A stretch of 64,000 nt of DNA from Betaproteobacteria bacterium (GTDB lineage Bacteria > Pseudomonadota > Gammaproteobacteria > Burkholderiales > Casimicrobiaceae). Positions within the stretch are counted from its first letter, which is position 1. Every line of letters begins with the position of its first letter. Both the position numbers and the translations under genes were made by a program. Shown in pieces: positions 18,176-26,719 of the stretch. The notes under the pieces were generated by a model, which saw nothing but the letters and a program-made list of their open reading frames with translations, was not told the origin of the DNA and made no database searches. The stretch spans positions 1 through 64,000 of the forward strand of contig JADKKQ010000003.1 of the NCBI GenBank assembly GCA_016720425.1, written 5' to 3'.

Positions 18176-19816
18176 CGCGGCACCGCGCCGAAGGTGTCGG
18201 CGCCCGGGGCCGGCGACGCGGGGGCGCGGGGCGCCGCGGCGAGGCTGCCGGCGGCGCGCAACTCCTCGCCGAAGAGTCCGCAGTGGAGCGCCTCCGTCAA
18301 CTCCGCCTGCGCGAGTTGCTCGCCCCACAGCACCGCGCGCTGGCTGCCCCAGCGCTCGCCGATGAAGTCGGCAATCTCGTCGAGGCCGCGCGATGCCGCG
18401 AAGTCGCCGCGCTGGTAAGAGGTGGGCCACCGTGCGCACGGCGCAGAACCCGCCCTGGCAGGCGCCCTTGCCGACCCGGCTGCGCAAGCCGATGTCGGTC
18501 AGCGTCGGGGTGTCGCCGGCCGCGCGCAGCGCGGCGTGGATCGCATCGACGGCGCTGGCCGACACCATCTCGCACTCGCACAGCAGCGGGTCCCGCAGCT
18601 CCTGCGAACGCATCCACACGCGCGGCGAGCGGCCCGGCTCGGTCCACGCGCACTCCGGGGCCACCGGCAACGGCGTCGTCGCGGTGACGCAGGGACGCGA
18701 CACGCCGAGCCGCCGGCAAACGAGGTCGGCCGTGCGCTCGGCCATCAGGCGGCAGGTGGTCAGCTTGCCGCCGGTGATCGTCGCCAGGTTGTCGAGACCG
18801 TGGATTTCGTGATCGAACAGCGCGAAGCCGCGGGAGACGGCACGTCCGTCACCGGCCCCGGCCGAGCCGACCAGCGGCCGCACGCCGGCGTAGGCGCGAA
18901 TGAAGCGCATCGTCGCCAGCGCCGGCACCATCCTGGCGGCTTCCTCGACGATCAGGTCGGCCTCGGCGGTCGTGGAGCGGACGTCCTCCAGGTCTTCGAC
19001 GGGCGTCGACGTGGTGCCGACGATCGAGACCGTGCCGCCCGGCATCATGATGTCGGCGTTGCTCGGCCGCCGAAGTCGGTTCACGACGCGAGCGGCCAGG
19101 CGGGCGTGCGTGACCAGCAGCGTGCCCTTCGAATACGTCATCTCGATCGGCGCTCCGGCGAGCGCGGCCACGTCCCGCGCCCAGGCGCCGGCCGCGTTGA
19201 CGAACTGCGCCGCCTCGATCCGCACGTCGTTCCCGCCGCCGAAGGGCCGCAGCGTCGCCGCGCGGAGGCGTCGACCCTCGCGCTCGAAGCCCACGACGCG
19301 GCTGCGCCGCAACAGGCGCGCGCCGAGGCGCTGCGCATCGGCGATGGCTTCCAGCGCCAGCCGGAACGGGTCGATCGAGGCGTCGGGTACCTCGAACACG
19401 GCGATCGCGCGCGGCGACAGCGCCGGTTCCAGCTCGCGTGCCGCGGCGACGTCGATCGCACGGGCGCTGATTCCCGACTGCGCGCAGCACGACGGGAAGT
19501 CGGCGACGTAGCGCTCGTCGTCGCCGGGCACGGCGACGAAGTAGCCGCCGGTGTCCTGGATCGTCTGCGCGGCCATGCGCTTCAGGAGTTCGCCCTCGGC
19601 GCGGCACTCCATCGCCGCTTCGCGATCGCCCGCCACGTACCGCGCGCCGCTGTGGAGCAGTCCGTGATTGCGGCCCGAGGCGCCGGCGTTGATGTCGTCC
19701 TTCTCGACCAGGACGCAGTCGACGCCACGCAGGGCGAGATCACGGGCAAGCGCCGTGCCGGTGACGCCGCCGCCAATGATCAGAACCTGGGTCTCGATGA
19801 CGGAAGGGGAGTGCAA
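18172..19816 (-). CDS. glpA: Anaerobic glycerol-3-phosphate dehydrogenase subunit A, one-base frameshift
   Basis: FAD-dependent catalytic subunit. It shows the GGGVTGTALARDLALRG fold, the GRNHGLLHSGARYV substrate loop, TGGKLTTCRLMAERTADLVC and a C-terminal BFD-like [2Fe-2S] motif (LLCECEMV; GKGACQGGFC). One extra A at 18417-18418 shifts the frame after VRTVAHL. Removing it gives YQRGDFAASRGL... GERWGSQRAVLWGEQL and a stop at TGA 18174-18172, overlapping glpB. Corrected length is 547 residues. The start is most likely TTG 19816, preceded by AAGAGA; GTG 19834 is an alternative. An FNR-type promoter lies about 100-140 bp upstream. Confidence 0.92.
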
Positions 19817-19915
19817 GGCGGTCTCTTTTCGCACCCCGAGGGGTCGAGGCGTCCTGGCGCCGTCCAACGACCGACCCCCACCCGGCGCCGGGAGCGCCCG
19901 GGGTGCCCAGAAGCC

Positions 19916-19956
19916 ATGTTAGAAGTTTCGCCGCCGTGCCCATTGATCACGATCAA
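19916..19956 (-). promoter_or_regulatory. Class II FNR-dependent promoter of the glpAB operon
   Basis: TTGATCACGATCAA at 19943-19956 is an exact FNR/Anr/CRP-family consensus (TTGAT-N4-ATCAA). On the minus strand a TAACAT -10 box lies at 19916-19921. The distance between the centre of the FNR site (19949.5) and the -10 centre (18.5) is 31 bp, as expected for an activator site centred at -41.5. The predicted start of transcription is about 19908-19910. This gives oxygen-responsive activation of the anaerobic dehydrogenase downstream. Confidence 0.8.
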
Positions 19957-20086
19957 CACCGGCGGCGCGATCGATCGCCCATCGGTGGCACGGCGGCCGG
20001 CCCGCGCGCTACGATGGGCCCGGGAAGTGTCCTGACGCGAGGGGTTTCGTCCGGACGGCGCCCGACCCCTCACCCGAGGCACCCGC

Positions 20087-21025
20087 ATGCGATTTCAACA
20101 CTTCATCGACGCCCAGGCGCCCGTCATCGACGCCGTCATGGCCGAACTTGCGGCGGGACGAAAACGTACGCACTGGATGTGGTTCATCTTCCCGCAGCTC
20201 ACGATGCTGGGCCGCAGTTCCACCGCCAAGCACTTCGGCATCGACACCGTGGACGAGGCGCGGGCCTACCTCGCCCAGCCGGTGCTGGGCCAACGGCTCA
20301 AGGCTTGCACCCGGTCCGTGCTTGCCCACGACGGCCCATCGGCGAATGCGATCTTCGGCTCGCCCGACGACCTCAAGTTTCGCTCCTGCATGACGCTGTT
20401 CAGCCTCGCGGCCCCCGACGAGCCTCTTTTCCGACGGGCGCTGGAGCGGTTCTGCGAGGGGCGACCCGACCCGCTGACCGTGGCCGCATGCGCAGGCGGC
20501 GACGACAGCACCCGCGCACCGAGTCCGCGGGCCGAGGCCGGCGCATTGCACACCGGGGCCATGATCGAGATTCGGCCTGCCGCACTGCCTGCCGACCTTC
20601 CCGTGGTCCGGCGACTGCTGCGCGAGTACGCCGACGGTCTGGGTGTCGACGTCTGTTTCCAGGACTTCGAGGCCGAACTCGCTTCGCTGCCGGGAAAGTA
20701 CGCGCCACCGCGGGGTCGGCTGCTGCTGGCCTGGAACGATCATCGGGCGGTGGGATGCGTCGCGTTGCGGCCGATCGACGACGAGACCTGCGAGATGAAA
20801 CGCCTCTACGTCCAGCCGGAGGAGCGTGCGCTGCACCTGGGGCGCCGGCTGGCCGAGCGGATCTGCCGCGACGCGCGTGCGGCCGGCTATCGGCGGATGT
20901 GCCTCGACACGCTGCCGACGATGCACGCCGCGTTGGGGCTCTATGCGTCGCTGGGCTTCCGTCCCGTCGCGCCGTACGTCTTCAATCCCGTGGCGGGGGC
21001 GCTTTTCCTCGGCTTGGACCTTTGA
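20087..21025 (+). CDS. DUF1810-GNAT fusion protein
   Basis: 312 residues from ATG 20087. Residues 1-135 are a DUF1810 domain (YfiP/CAP-like, unknown role) with the signature GRKRTHWMWFIFPQL and PDDLKFRSCMTLF. After a linker rich in A, D and P, residues 159-312 form a GNAT N-acetyltransferase with MKRLYVQPEERALHLGRRLAERI as its acetyl-CoA loop and YRRMCLDTLPTMHAALGLYASLGF. The two are normally separate proteins. An internal ATG at 20561 in the same frame (MIEIRPA) could start a stand-alone GNAT protein. Substrate unknown. Confidence 0.82.
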   Translation: MRFQHFIDAQAPVIDAVMAELAAGRKRTHWMWFIFPQLTMLGRSSTAKHFGIDTVDEARAYLAQPVLGQRLKACTRSVLAHDGPSANAIFGSPDDLKFRSCMTLFSLAAPDEPLFRRALERFCEGRPDPLTVAACAGGDDSTRAPSPRAEAGALHTGAMIEIRPAALPADLPVVRRLLREYADGLGVDVCFQDFEAELASLPGKYAPPRGRLLLAWNDHRAVGCVALRPIDDETCEMKRLYVQPEERALHLGRRLAERICRDARAAGYRRMCLDTLPTMHAALGLYASLGFRPVAPYVFNPVAGALFLGLDL

Positions 21026-21129
21026 ACGGCGGCTGCCACCCGGGCCCGACGGTTGACCGGCATCCCTGACACCACCACAATCGGGCTCGCCTGACTGAAC
21101 CTACCGCTCGTTCGAAGGTCGATCCCAGG

Positions 21130-21795
21130 ATGCTCTCCCGTCGCCAGGTCTTGCTCGCTTCGACCGCTCTGCTGGGGTCCCCCTGGACCGCCGTTGCGGC
21201 GGCGAGCGCGAGCGTGCTCCAGTTGCGCGTCGAGTACACCGCGACGAGCCTGATCGGCCCCGATGAGCGCGCCGTGCGCGGCCACCTGTGGCGCACCCGC
21301 ACGGCGCTGCGCCACGACGGCAGGCAGCAGAGTCGTTCGCTGACCGTGATCGCCCGGCTCGATCGCAATCTGTGCTGGCTGGTGATGGCCGAGCCCCGCA
21401 TCGCGATCGAAACCGACCTCTCCGCGCTCGATCTGCCGCTCGAGGTGCTGAACGGCGACGGCGGCATGCGGCAGGTTCGTGAAGGGCGCGAGCAGGTGAA
21501 CGGACTGGACACCGTGCGGGTTCGCGTCGAGCACCGTGCGGGCTCGGGAAGCAGCTTCACCGGCCACGTCTGGGCGACCGACCAGGGTGTCGTCGCGCGC
21601 ATCGCCGGCGAGGGCGCGAGCCGTGGCCGCCGCGGTCGGACACTGGTGAATTTCCGCGACGTACGGATCGGACGGCTCGATCCTGACCTGTTCGAGGTGC
21701 CCCGCGGCATCCCGCTCGTCCGGGTCAAGGGCAGCGATCTCCCGGCGCTGCTCGAAGGGATGGCAGCCGCCGGCCAGATCGGCCAGCGCCGCTGA
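21130..21795 (+). CDS. Exported protein with twin-arginine-type signal, function unknown
   Basis: 221 residues. The N-terminus SRRQVLLASTALLG resembles a Tat signal (S-R-R-x-V-L-L) followed by a hydrophobic stretch and an A-A-A cleavage zone near residue 25. The mature part is predicted beta-rich, with a repeated arrangement like LolA/DUF4412-type lipid-binding folds (LRVEYTATSLIGPDERAVRG; LVNFRDVRIGRLDPDLFEVP). It has no membrane segment beyond the signal. The gene is 105 bp after the DUF1810-GNAT gene and 161 bp before the LytS kinase, with no clear operon link. I do not recognise a specific family. Confidence 0.7.
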   Translation: MLSRRQVLLASTALLGSPWTAVAAASASVLQLRVEYTATSLIGPDERAVRGHLWRTRTALRHDGRQQSRSLTVIARLDRNLCWLVMAEPRIAIETDLSALDLPLEVLNGDGGMRQVREGREQVNGLDTVRVRVEHRAGSGSSFTGHVWATDQGVVARIAGEGASRGRRGRTLVNFRDVRIGRLDPDLFEVPRGIPLVRVKGSDLPALLEGMAAAGQIGQRR

Positions 21796-21956
21796 GCGGC
21801 GGGTTCCGTCGCCCGCGGGGCCACGCGCAAAGCCGTCCCTGCCGCTTTCCTGCACTTCGCCCCCACGGGCCTGCATTCTGTCCTGCCGCGGTGGAGCCCG
21901 GCGGCCCGTTGCCGTAATCTTGCCCGGTGACCAACCCAAGCACCGAGGGCGACAGG

Positions 21957-22910
21957 ATGAGTGCCGACCAACGCAGTATGGGCGGAGTGGGTGCCGCCGA
22001 GCCGGGCGGGCGCGAGTCCGCGTCGCGGCCGATGGGCATCCGGCCAGCCTTCCGCGAGATCCGCAAGGGCGTCGTCGTGGTCTGGTGGGCGTTCTTCGAC
22101 TGGGTGGCCGTGGTGTCGTGGAAGGCGCTGCTGCTCGTCTCGTTGTTCTGCCTGATCATCGGCGCCGGGATCCTGCAACTGCCCACGCTCACCTTGCTGC
22201 TGATCATCGGCGCGTTCATCGTCAAGGTGGTGGCGGGCGGCAAGCGCAGGGCCGATCTGACGGCGAACGAAGCCATGCGGCGGGCCGAGACCGAGCGGCT
22301 CGAGCGCACCGTGGTGGAAGCGCGCATGGAGGCGCTGCAGGCCCAGATCGAGCCGCACTTCCTGTTCAACACGCTGGGCAGCATCGACCAGCTGATCCAG
22401 ACCGATCCGCCGCGCGCCTCGAAGATGCAGCAGAGCCTGATCCGCTACCTGCGCTCGGCCATGCCGCAGATGCGCGACGGCAGCCGACCCACGCTCGGTC
22501 AGCAGGTCGGGCTCTGCCGGGCCTTCCTGGAAATCATGGCGGTGCGCATGGAAGGGCGCCTGCAGGCGGCGGTGATCGTGCCGGAGGGCCTCAAGTCGGC
22601 GGTCTTCCCCTCGATGATGCTGCAGACCCTGGTGGAAAACGCCATCAAGCACGGCCTGGAACCGAAGCCCGAGGGCGGCCTGATCGAGATCGCGGCCGAG
22701 ATCGTCGACGGCCAGCTGGCCGTCCACGTGCGCGACACCGGCATCGGCTTCCTGCCGAAGGGTGACGGCGGCGTGGGACTGGCCAACGTCCGCGAGCGGT
22801 TGAAGGCGTTGTACCACGGCCGGGCCGAGCTCATCATCGGCGTGCCACCTGCCGGCGGCACCTGTGCGACGATACGGCTGCCCTACGAAGTCGCTTCCGC
22901 TCCCGGCTGA
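21957..22910 (+). CDS. LytS/YehU-family sensor histidine kinase
   Basis: 317 residues from ATG 21957 (GTG 21927 in frame is less likely). Two membrane helices (about 55-73 and 76-95) precede a coiled-coil and a His_kinase domain: H134 in the H-box IEPHFLFNTLGS, N-box NAIKHGL near 235, G1 DTGIGF and G2 GVGLANVRERL near 285. No extracytoplasmic sensor domain is seen, so the signal may be read in the membrane. Four bases separate it from its LytTR partner. Confidence 0.92.
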   Translation: MSADQRSMGGVGAAEPGGRESASRPMGIRPAFREIRKGVVVVWWAFFDWVAVVSWKALLLVSLFCLIIGAGILQLPTLTLLLIIGAFIVKVVAGGKRRADLTANEAMRRAETERLERTVVEARMEALQAQIEPHFLFNTLGSIDQLIQTDPPRASKMQQSLIRYLRSAMPQMRDGSRPTLGQQVGLCRAFLEIMAVRMEGRLQAAVIVPEGLKSAVFPSMMLQTLVENAIKHGLEPKPEGGLIEIAAEIVDGQLAVHVRDTGIGFLPKGDGGVGLANVRERLKALYHGRAELIIGVPPAGGTCATIRLPYEVASAPG

Positions 22911-22914
22911 TCCG

Positions 22915-23700
22915 ATGACTGCCAGCATGCATCCCGCGCCCGCTCCCACCGCCGTCGTCGCCGACGATGAACGCCTGATGCGCGACCAGATCGTCGCCCG
23001 CCTGAAGGAAGCCTGGCCGGAGCTCCTGATCGTGGGCGAGGCGAGCAACGGCCGCGAGGCGATCGACCTCGTGCGGAGCCTGGACCCCGACATCGTCTTT
23101 CTCGACATCAGCATGCCCGGGACCGACGGCATCGAGGCGGCGACGGCGCTGGCCGGTCAGGCCCACGTGGTCTTCGTCACCGCCCACGACGAATACGCGA
23201 TCCGCGCCTTCGAGCAGGGCGCGGTCGACTATGTGCTGAAGCCGGCGGATCCGGCGCGGCTGGCGCTGACCTGCCAGCGCCTGCGGGAGCGCCTCACGCA
23301 GGCGCCGGACCCGATGCACGACCTGCTGGCGCAGCTGTCGCAACGACTTGGGGCGACTGGCCTGGAGCCGCGCGAGTACCTGCGCTGGGTGCAGGCCAGC
23401 GTGGGCGCGACGCTGCGGATGATCCCGACCAGCGAGATCCTGTTCTTCCGCGCCGAGGACAAGTACACCCGGGTGCAGACGCAGCGCTTCGAGGCCCTGA
23501 TACGCAAGCCGATCAAGGAGTTGATCGACGAGCTGGACCCGAAGGAGTTCTGGCAGATCCATCGCTCGACGGTGGTTCGCGTCGACGCGGTCGAGCAGGT
23601 CAGCCGCAACCTGCGCGGCAATCAGGTCGTGCACGTGAAGGGCAGCGACGAAAAGCTCGAAGTCAGCCGCAGCTTCAATCACCTGTTCAAGCAGATGTGA
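22915..23700 (+). CDS. LytTR-family response regulator
   Basis: 261 residues. The receiver domain spans about 10-125, with acid pocket D17-D18, phosphorylation site D64 (VFLDISMPG), T/A switch FVTAHDE and K in LKPAD. The LytTR DNA-binding domain covers about 150-255 (LFFRAEDKYTRVQT; FWQIHRSTVVRVDAV; LEVSRSFNHLFKQM). Such regulators bind paired direct repeats upstream of exported or autolysis-related genes. The start ATG 22915 follows the kinase stop by 4 bp, so the pair is co-translated. Confidence 0.92.
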   Translation: MTASMHPAPAPTAVVADDERLMRDQIVARLKEAWPELLIVGEASNGREAIDLVRSLDPDIVFLDISMPGTDGIEAATALAGQAHVVFVTAHDEYAIRAFEQGAVDYVLKPADPARLALTCQRLRERLTQAPDPMHDLLAQLSQRLGATGLEPREYLRWVQASVGATLRMIPTSEILFFRAEDKYTRVQTQRFEALIRKPIKELIDELDPKEFWQIHRSTVVRVDAVEQVSRNLRGNQVVHVKGSDEKLEVSRSFNHLFKQM

Positions 23701-23727
23701 GATTGCCTCCTGCCGATTCGACACCGT

Positions 23728-23770
23728 GAGGCATCCAACGAGGATCCTCGTGGAAGCGGCGGGATGCCTC
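23728..23770. terminator. Nested hairpins between convergent genes
   Basis: GAGGCATCC (23728-23736) pairs with GGATGCCTC (23762-23770), 9 bp perfect. Inside lies a second palindrome CGAGGATCCTCG (23739-23750). It sits between the convergent LytTR gene and hydratase gene, so it may end transcription in both directions. There is no T-tract. Confidence 0.5.
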
Positions 23771-23786
23771 TGCGCAGGCTGGCGCG

Positions 23787-24557
23787 CTAGTCGGCGGCGA
23801 TCAGTTCCACCGCAATCGAGCCGAGGTCGCCGAACGCAACCGTCAATGGTTGGCCGAGCGGGACGGTGATCGCGCCCGCGTAGGATCCGGTGGTCACCAC
23901 CTGACCGACGGTGAGCCCCCGATCGCGCTCCGCCAGGAAGTTCGCGAGCCAGCACAGCGGCCGCAGGGGATGGCCGTCGCCGTGATGGCCATCGTGCGTC
24001 GAGAGAATGCCGTGGGGACCGCGCACGACCACGACCATCGATTCAAGCGCCGCATCGAGACCGCCCGGCACCCGCGGACCGATGACGAGCCCTTGGTTCT
24101 GCAGGCAGTCGGCGATCATCTCCTCCCAGGTCGGCGCGGTCGTGTCCGCGTACCGCGAACCGAGCAACTCGAGCACCAGGCGCGTTTCGGCGATGGCGGC
24201 AACGACCTCGTCGTCGGCATAGGGCCGGTCGCGTCGCGGAAGGTCGCGACCCATGACGAAGGCGACCTCCGGCTCGACCCGCGCCGCATCGCCAGCCGCC
24301 GCCACGACGCACCGTGGCCCACGCTGAATCGTCGGCGCGAGAATGGGAGCCGCGAGGATGGGACGAGCAGGCGAGGGCAGCGAGCACTTCCACCCGCCCG
24401 TCCGCTGTCCGAGCAGTTCGCCGACGCGGCGCTGGATGGCGAGCGCGGCGTCGAGATCGGCCGGCCGCCAGGCTTCGGGCAATCGCTCGCCCGGTCGGCC
24501 GGCCTCGCGTGCGGCGGCCAGGAAGCGGGCTGCGTTCTCGTTCGCGTCATCGAGCAT
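23787..24557 (-). CDS. 2-keto-4-pentenoate hydratase / fumarylacetoacetase-like protein (MhpD family)
   Basis: 256 residues from ATG 24557 (MLDDANENA); two in-frame ATGs lie 6 and 12 bp upstream. The family (hydratases and decarboxylases of aromatic meta-cleavage) is recognised from GGWKCSLPS, VEPEVAFVMGRDLP with metal-binding Glu residues, ADCLQNQGLVIGP, RPLCWLANFLAERDRGLTVGQVVTTGSYAG and a C-terminal FGDLGSIAVEL. It is the last gene after tctC-tctB-tctA on the minus strand, so its product probably acts on the imported acid or a breakdown product. Substrate not determinable. Confidence 0.85.
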   Translation of the reverse strand: MLDDANENAARFLAAAREAGRPGERLPEAWRPADLDAALAIQRRVGELLGQRTGGWKCSLPSPARPILAAPILAPTIQRGPRCVVAAAGDAARVEPEVAFVMGRDLPRRDRPYADDEVVAAIAETRLVLELLGSRYADTTAPTWEEMIADCLQNQGLVIGPRVPGGLDAALESMVVVVRGPHGILSTHDGHHGDGHPLRPLCWLANFLAERDRGLTVGQVVTTGSYAGAITVPLGQPLTVAFGDLGSIAVELIAAD

Positions 24558-24621
24558 GCCCATCTCCATCAATGTTCGAGGCCGGGTGCCGGGCAAGGCG
24601 TGGCGGGGACGACGCCGGCGA

Positions 24622-26130
24622 TCATTCCCCGTCCTTGAACGCTTCGTTCCGCTTCGCCTTGATGGCCGGCAGTGCGATGGCCACGATCATGACCACCGAG
24701 ATCGCCAGCATCGACGCCGAGATCGGCTGGGTGACGAAGACGCTCCAGTCGCCATTCGACAGCAGCAGTGCGCGCCGCAGATTCTCCTCCATCAGCGGCC
24801 CCAGGACGAACCCCAGAATCAGCGGAGCAGGCTCGAAGCCGAGCTTGAGCAGGGCGAAACCGACGACCGCGAACAGGGCCGCGCAGTAGACCTCGAAGTT
24901 GTTGTTGCCGAGGGTGTAGCAGCCGATCGCGCAGAAAGCCATGATCGCCGGGAACAGGAACCGGTACGGCACGGTCAGGAGCTTCACCCAGATGCCGATC
25001 AGCGGCAGGTTGAGGACGACCAGCATCAGGTTGCCGACCCACATCGATGTGATCAAGCCCCAGAACAGCGCCGGATTGTTGGTCATCACCTGCGGCCCCG
25101 GCTGGATGCCCATGATCACCATTGCACCCACCATCAGCGCCATCACCGCACTGGTCGGGATACCCAGCGTGAGCATCGGAATGAACGATGTCTGCGCGCC
25201 GGCGTTGTTCGCCGCTTCCGGCGCCGCGACGCCCTGGATCGCGCCCTTGCCGAACTCCTCGGGATGCCTGGAAACCTTCTTTTCGACCGCGTACGACGTG
25301 AACGATGCCAGCATCGGCCCGGCACCCGGCAGTATTCCAAGGACGCAGCCCAGCACCGTGCCGCGCCCGACCGCGGGCGCGGCGTCGCGGAAGTCCTTCT
25401 TCGACGGCCACAGCCCGGTCAGCTTCCTGGCGACCACGCTGCGATGCTCGGCCGGCTTGCCGAGATTGGCGATGATCTCCCCGAAGCTGAACACCCCCAT
25501 GGCGATGGCGACAAAATTGAGACCGTCCATCAGTTCGGTGATGCCGAAGCTGTAGCGGGGCTGCGCGGTGATCACGTCGGTGTTGATCTGCCCGAGCAGC
25601 AGCCCCAGAACCACCATCGCCAGCGCCTTGACCAGCGACCCCGACGCCAGCACGACAGCACCGACCAGGCCGAGGAACATGAGCGAGCAGTATTCCGGAG
25701 CGCCGAACTGGAACGCGAGCTTGGTCAGCGGCGGCGCGAAGGCGGCGACGACCAGCGTGCCGACCGTGCCGGCGAAGAACGACCCCAGCGCCGCGGTGGC
25801 AAGTGCGGTTCCCGCGCGTCCGTTACGCGCCATCTGGTTGCCGTCGAGCGCGGTCACGACCGACGACGCCTCGCCCGGCACGTTGATCAGAATGGCGGTC
25901 GTCGAGCCCCCGTACTGGGCGCCGTAATAGATGCCGGCCAGCATGATCAGCGCCGAGGTCGGCTCGAGCGCATACATCGACGGCAGCAGCATCGCGATGG
26001 TCGCGATCGGCCCCAATCCCGGCAGCACGCCGATCAGCGTGCCCAGCGCGGCGCCCATGAACGCGTACCAGAGATTGATCGGCGACAGCGACGTCGAAAA
26101 ACCGACGGCGAGATTGTTCAGGAGGTCCAT
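24622..26130 (-). CDS. tctA: TTT large permease subunit TctA
   Basis: 502 residues with about 12 hydrophobic helices. It has the TctA hallmarks GVLPGLGPIATIAMLLP near residue 40, YYGAQYGGSTTAILINVPGEASSVVTALDG near 68-97, GRGTVLGCVLGILPGAGPMLASF near 255-277, and the C-terminal GFVLGPLMEENLRRAL. With TctB and a periplasmic receptor it imports carboxylic acids driven by an ion gradient. The start ATG 26130 has an AGGAGG ribosome site 3-8 bp upstream on the minus strand's mRNA neighbourhood and follows tctB by 46 bp. Confidence 0.95.
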   Translation of the reverse strand: MDLLNNLAVGFSTSLSPINLWYAFMGAALGTLIGVLPGLGPIATIAMLLPSMYALEPTSALIMLAGIYYGAQYGGSTTAILINVPGEASSVVTALDGNQMARNGRAGTALATAALGSFFAGTVGTLVVAAFAPPLTKLAFQFGAPEYCSLMFLGLVGAVVLASGSLVKALAMVVLGLLLGQINTDVITAQPRYSFGITELMDGLNFVAIAMGVFSFGEIIANLGKPAEHRSVVARKLTGLWPSKKDFRDAAPAVGRGTVLGCVLGILPGAGPMLASFTSYAVEKKVSRHPEEFGKGAIQGVAAPEAANNAGAQTSFIPMLTLGIPTSAVMALMVGAMVIMGIQPGPQVMTNNPALFWGLITSMWVGNLMLVVLNLPLIGIWVKLLTVPYRFLFPAIMAFCAIGCYTLGNNNFEVYCAALFAVVGFALLKLGFEPAPLILGFVLGPLMEENLRRALLLSNGDWSVFVTQPISASMLAISVVMIVAIALPAIKAKRNEAFKDGE

Positions 26131-26176
26131 TGCGCCCGCTCGCGGGGGATGGTGGTGGTGGAGGAGCGGTGGCCGG

Positions 26177-26629
26177 TCATGCCGGCCAGAGCGGAATCGT
26201 GAGCTTCAACCCGGCAACGAAGACGCCGTAGGAGAACGCGGTAAGTAGCACGGCGTTGAAGATCGCCTCCTTCCAGCGGAACTCATCGCCCGCCATCGCC
26301 GTGAAGACGATCATCAGCGGAAAGCTGATCACGAACCCGACGCGGGGCAGGGCGAAGCCAAAGAAGACCAACGCACCGGCGATGCAGATCAGCGGTCGCC
26401 AGGGAATCGACCCGACCGGATCACCGCCCTCGATCTCCCGGACCAACGAGGTCGCCAGTACGATCAGACCAAGTACCGTCAGGATGAGGCCCAGGCCGAG
26501 CGGGAAGTAGCCGGGCCCGGGCCTGGAGGCGATGCCGAAGTTGTACTGGGTGGCCCCTATCGCGAACGCCCCGCCCACGATGACCAGAAAGAGACCGGCC
26601 AGGAAATCGCGTTGGCTTCTGATCGTCAT
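26177..26629 (-). CDS. tctB: TTT small permease subunit TctB (DUF1468)
   Basis: 150 residues with four hydrophobic helices, beginning MTIRSQRDFLAGLFLVIVGG with the GPGYFPLGLGLIL motif typical of TctB. It forms the small membrane subunit partnered with TctA. The start ATG 26629 is preceded by GGGAGGATGAA on the coding strand, a strong ribosome site. It lies between tctC and tctA in the standard TTT order. Confidence 0.93.
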   Translation of the reverse strand: MTIRSQRDFLAGLFLVIVGGAFAIGATQYNFGIASRPGPGYFPLGLGLILTVLGLIVLATSLVREIEGGDPVGSIPWRPLICIAGALVFFGFALPRVGFVISFPLMIVFTAMAGDEFRWKEAIFNAVLLTAFSYGVFVAGLKLTIPLWPA

Positions 26630-26719
26630 TTCATCCTCCCCACCATTGCGGCCTCTGTGTCGTACCCGCCGGCTGCAGTCACGTCAACTTGCGGCCGGCG
26701 GGACGCGGGTGCTGGAGAC

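Noticed and set aside
16862..19867. A 1001-codon GlpA-GlpB fusion protein
   Set aside because: A single extra base in glpA creates it; the normal stop and start overlap when it is removed.
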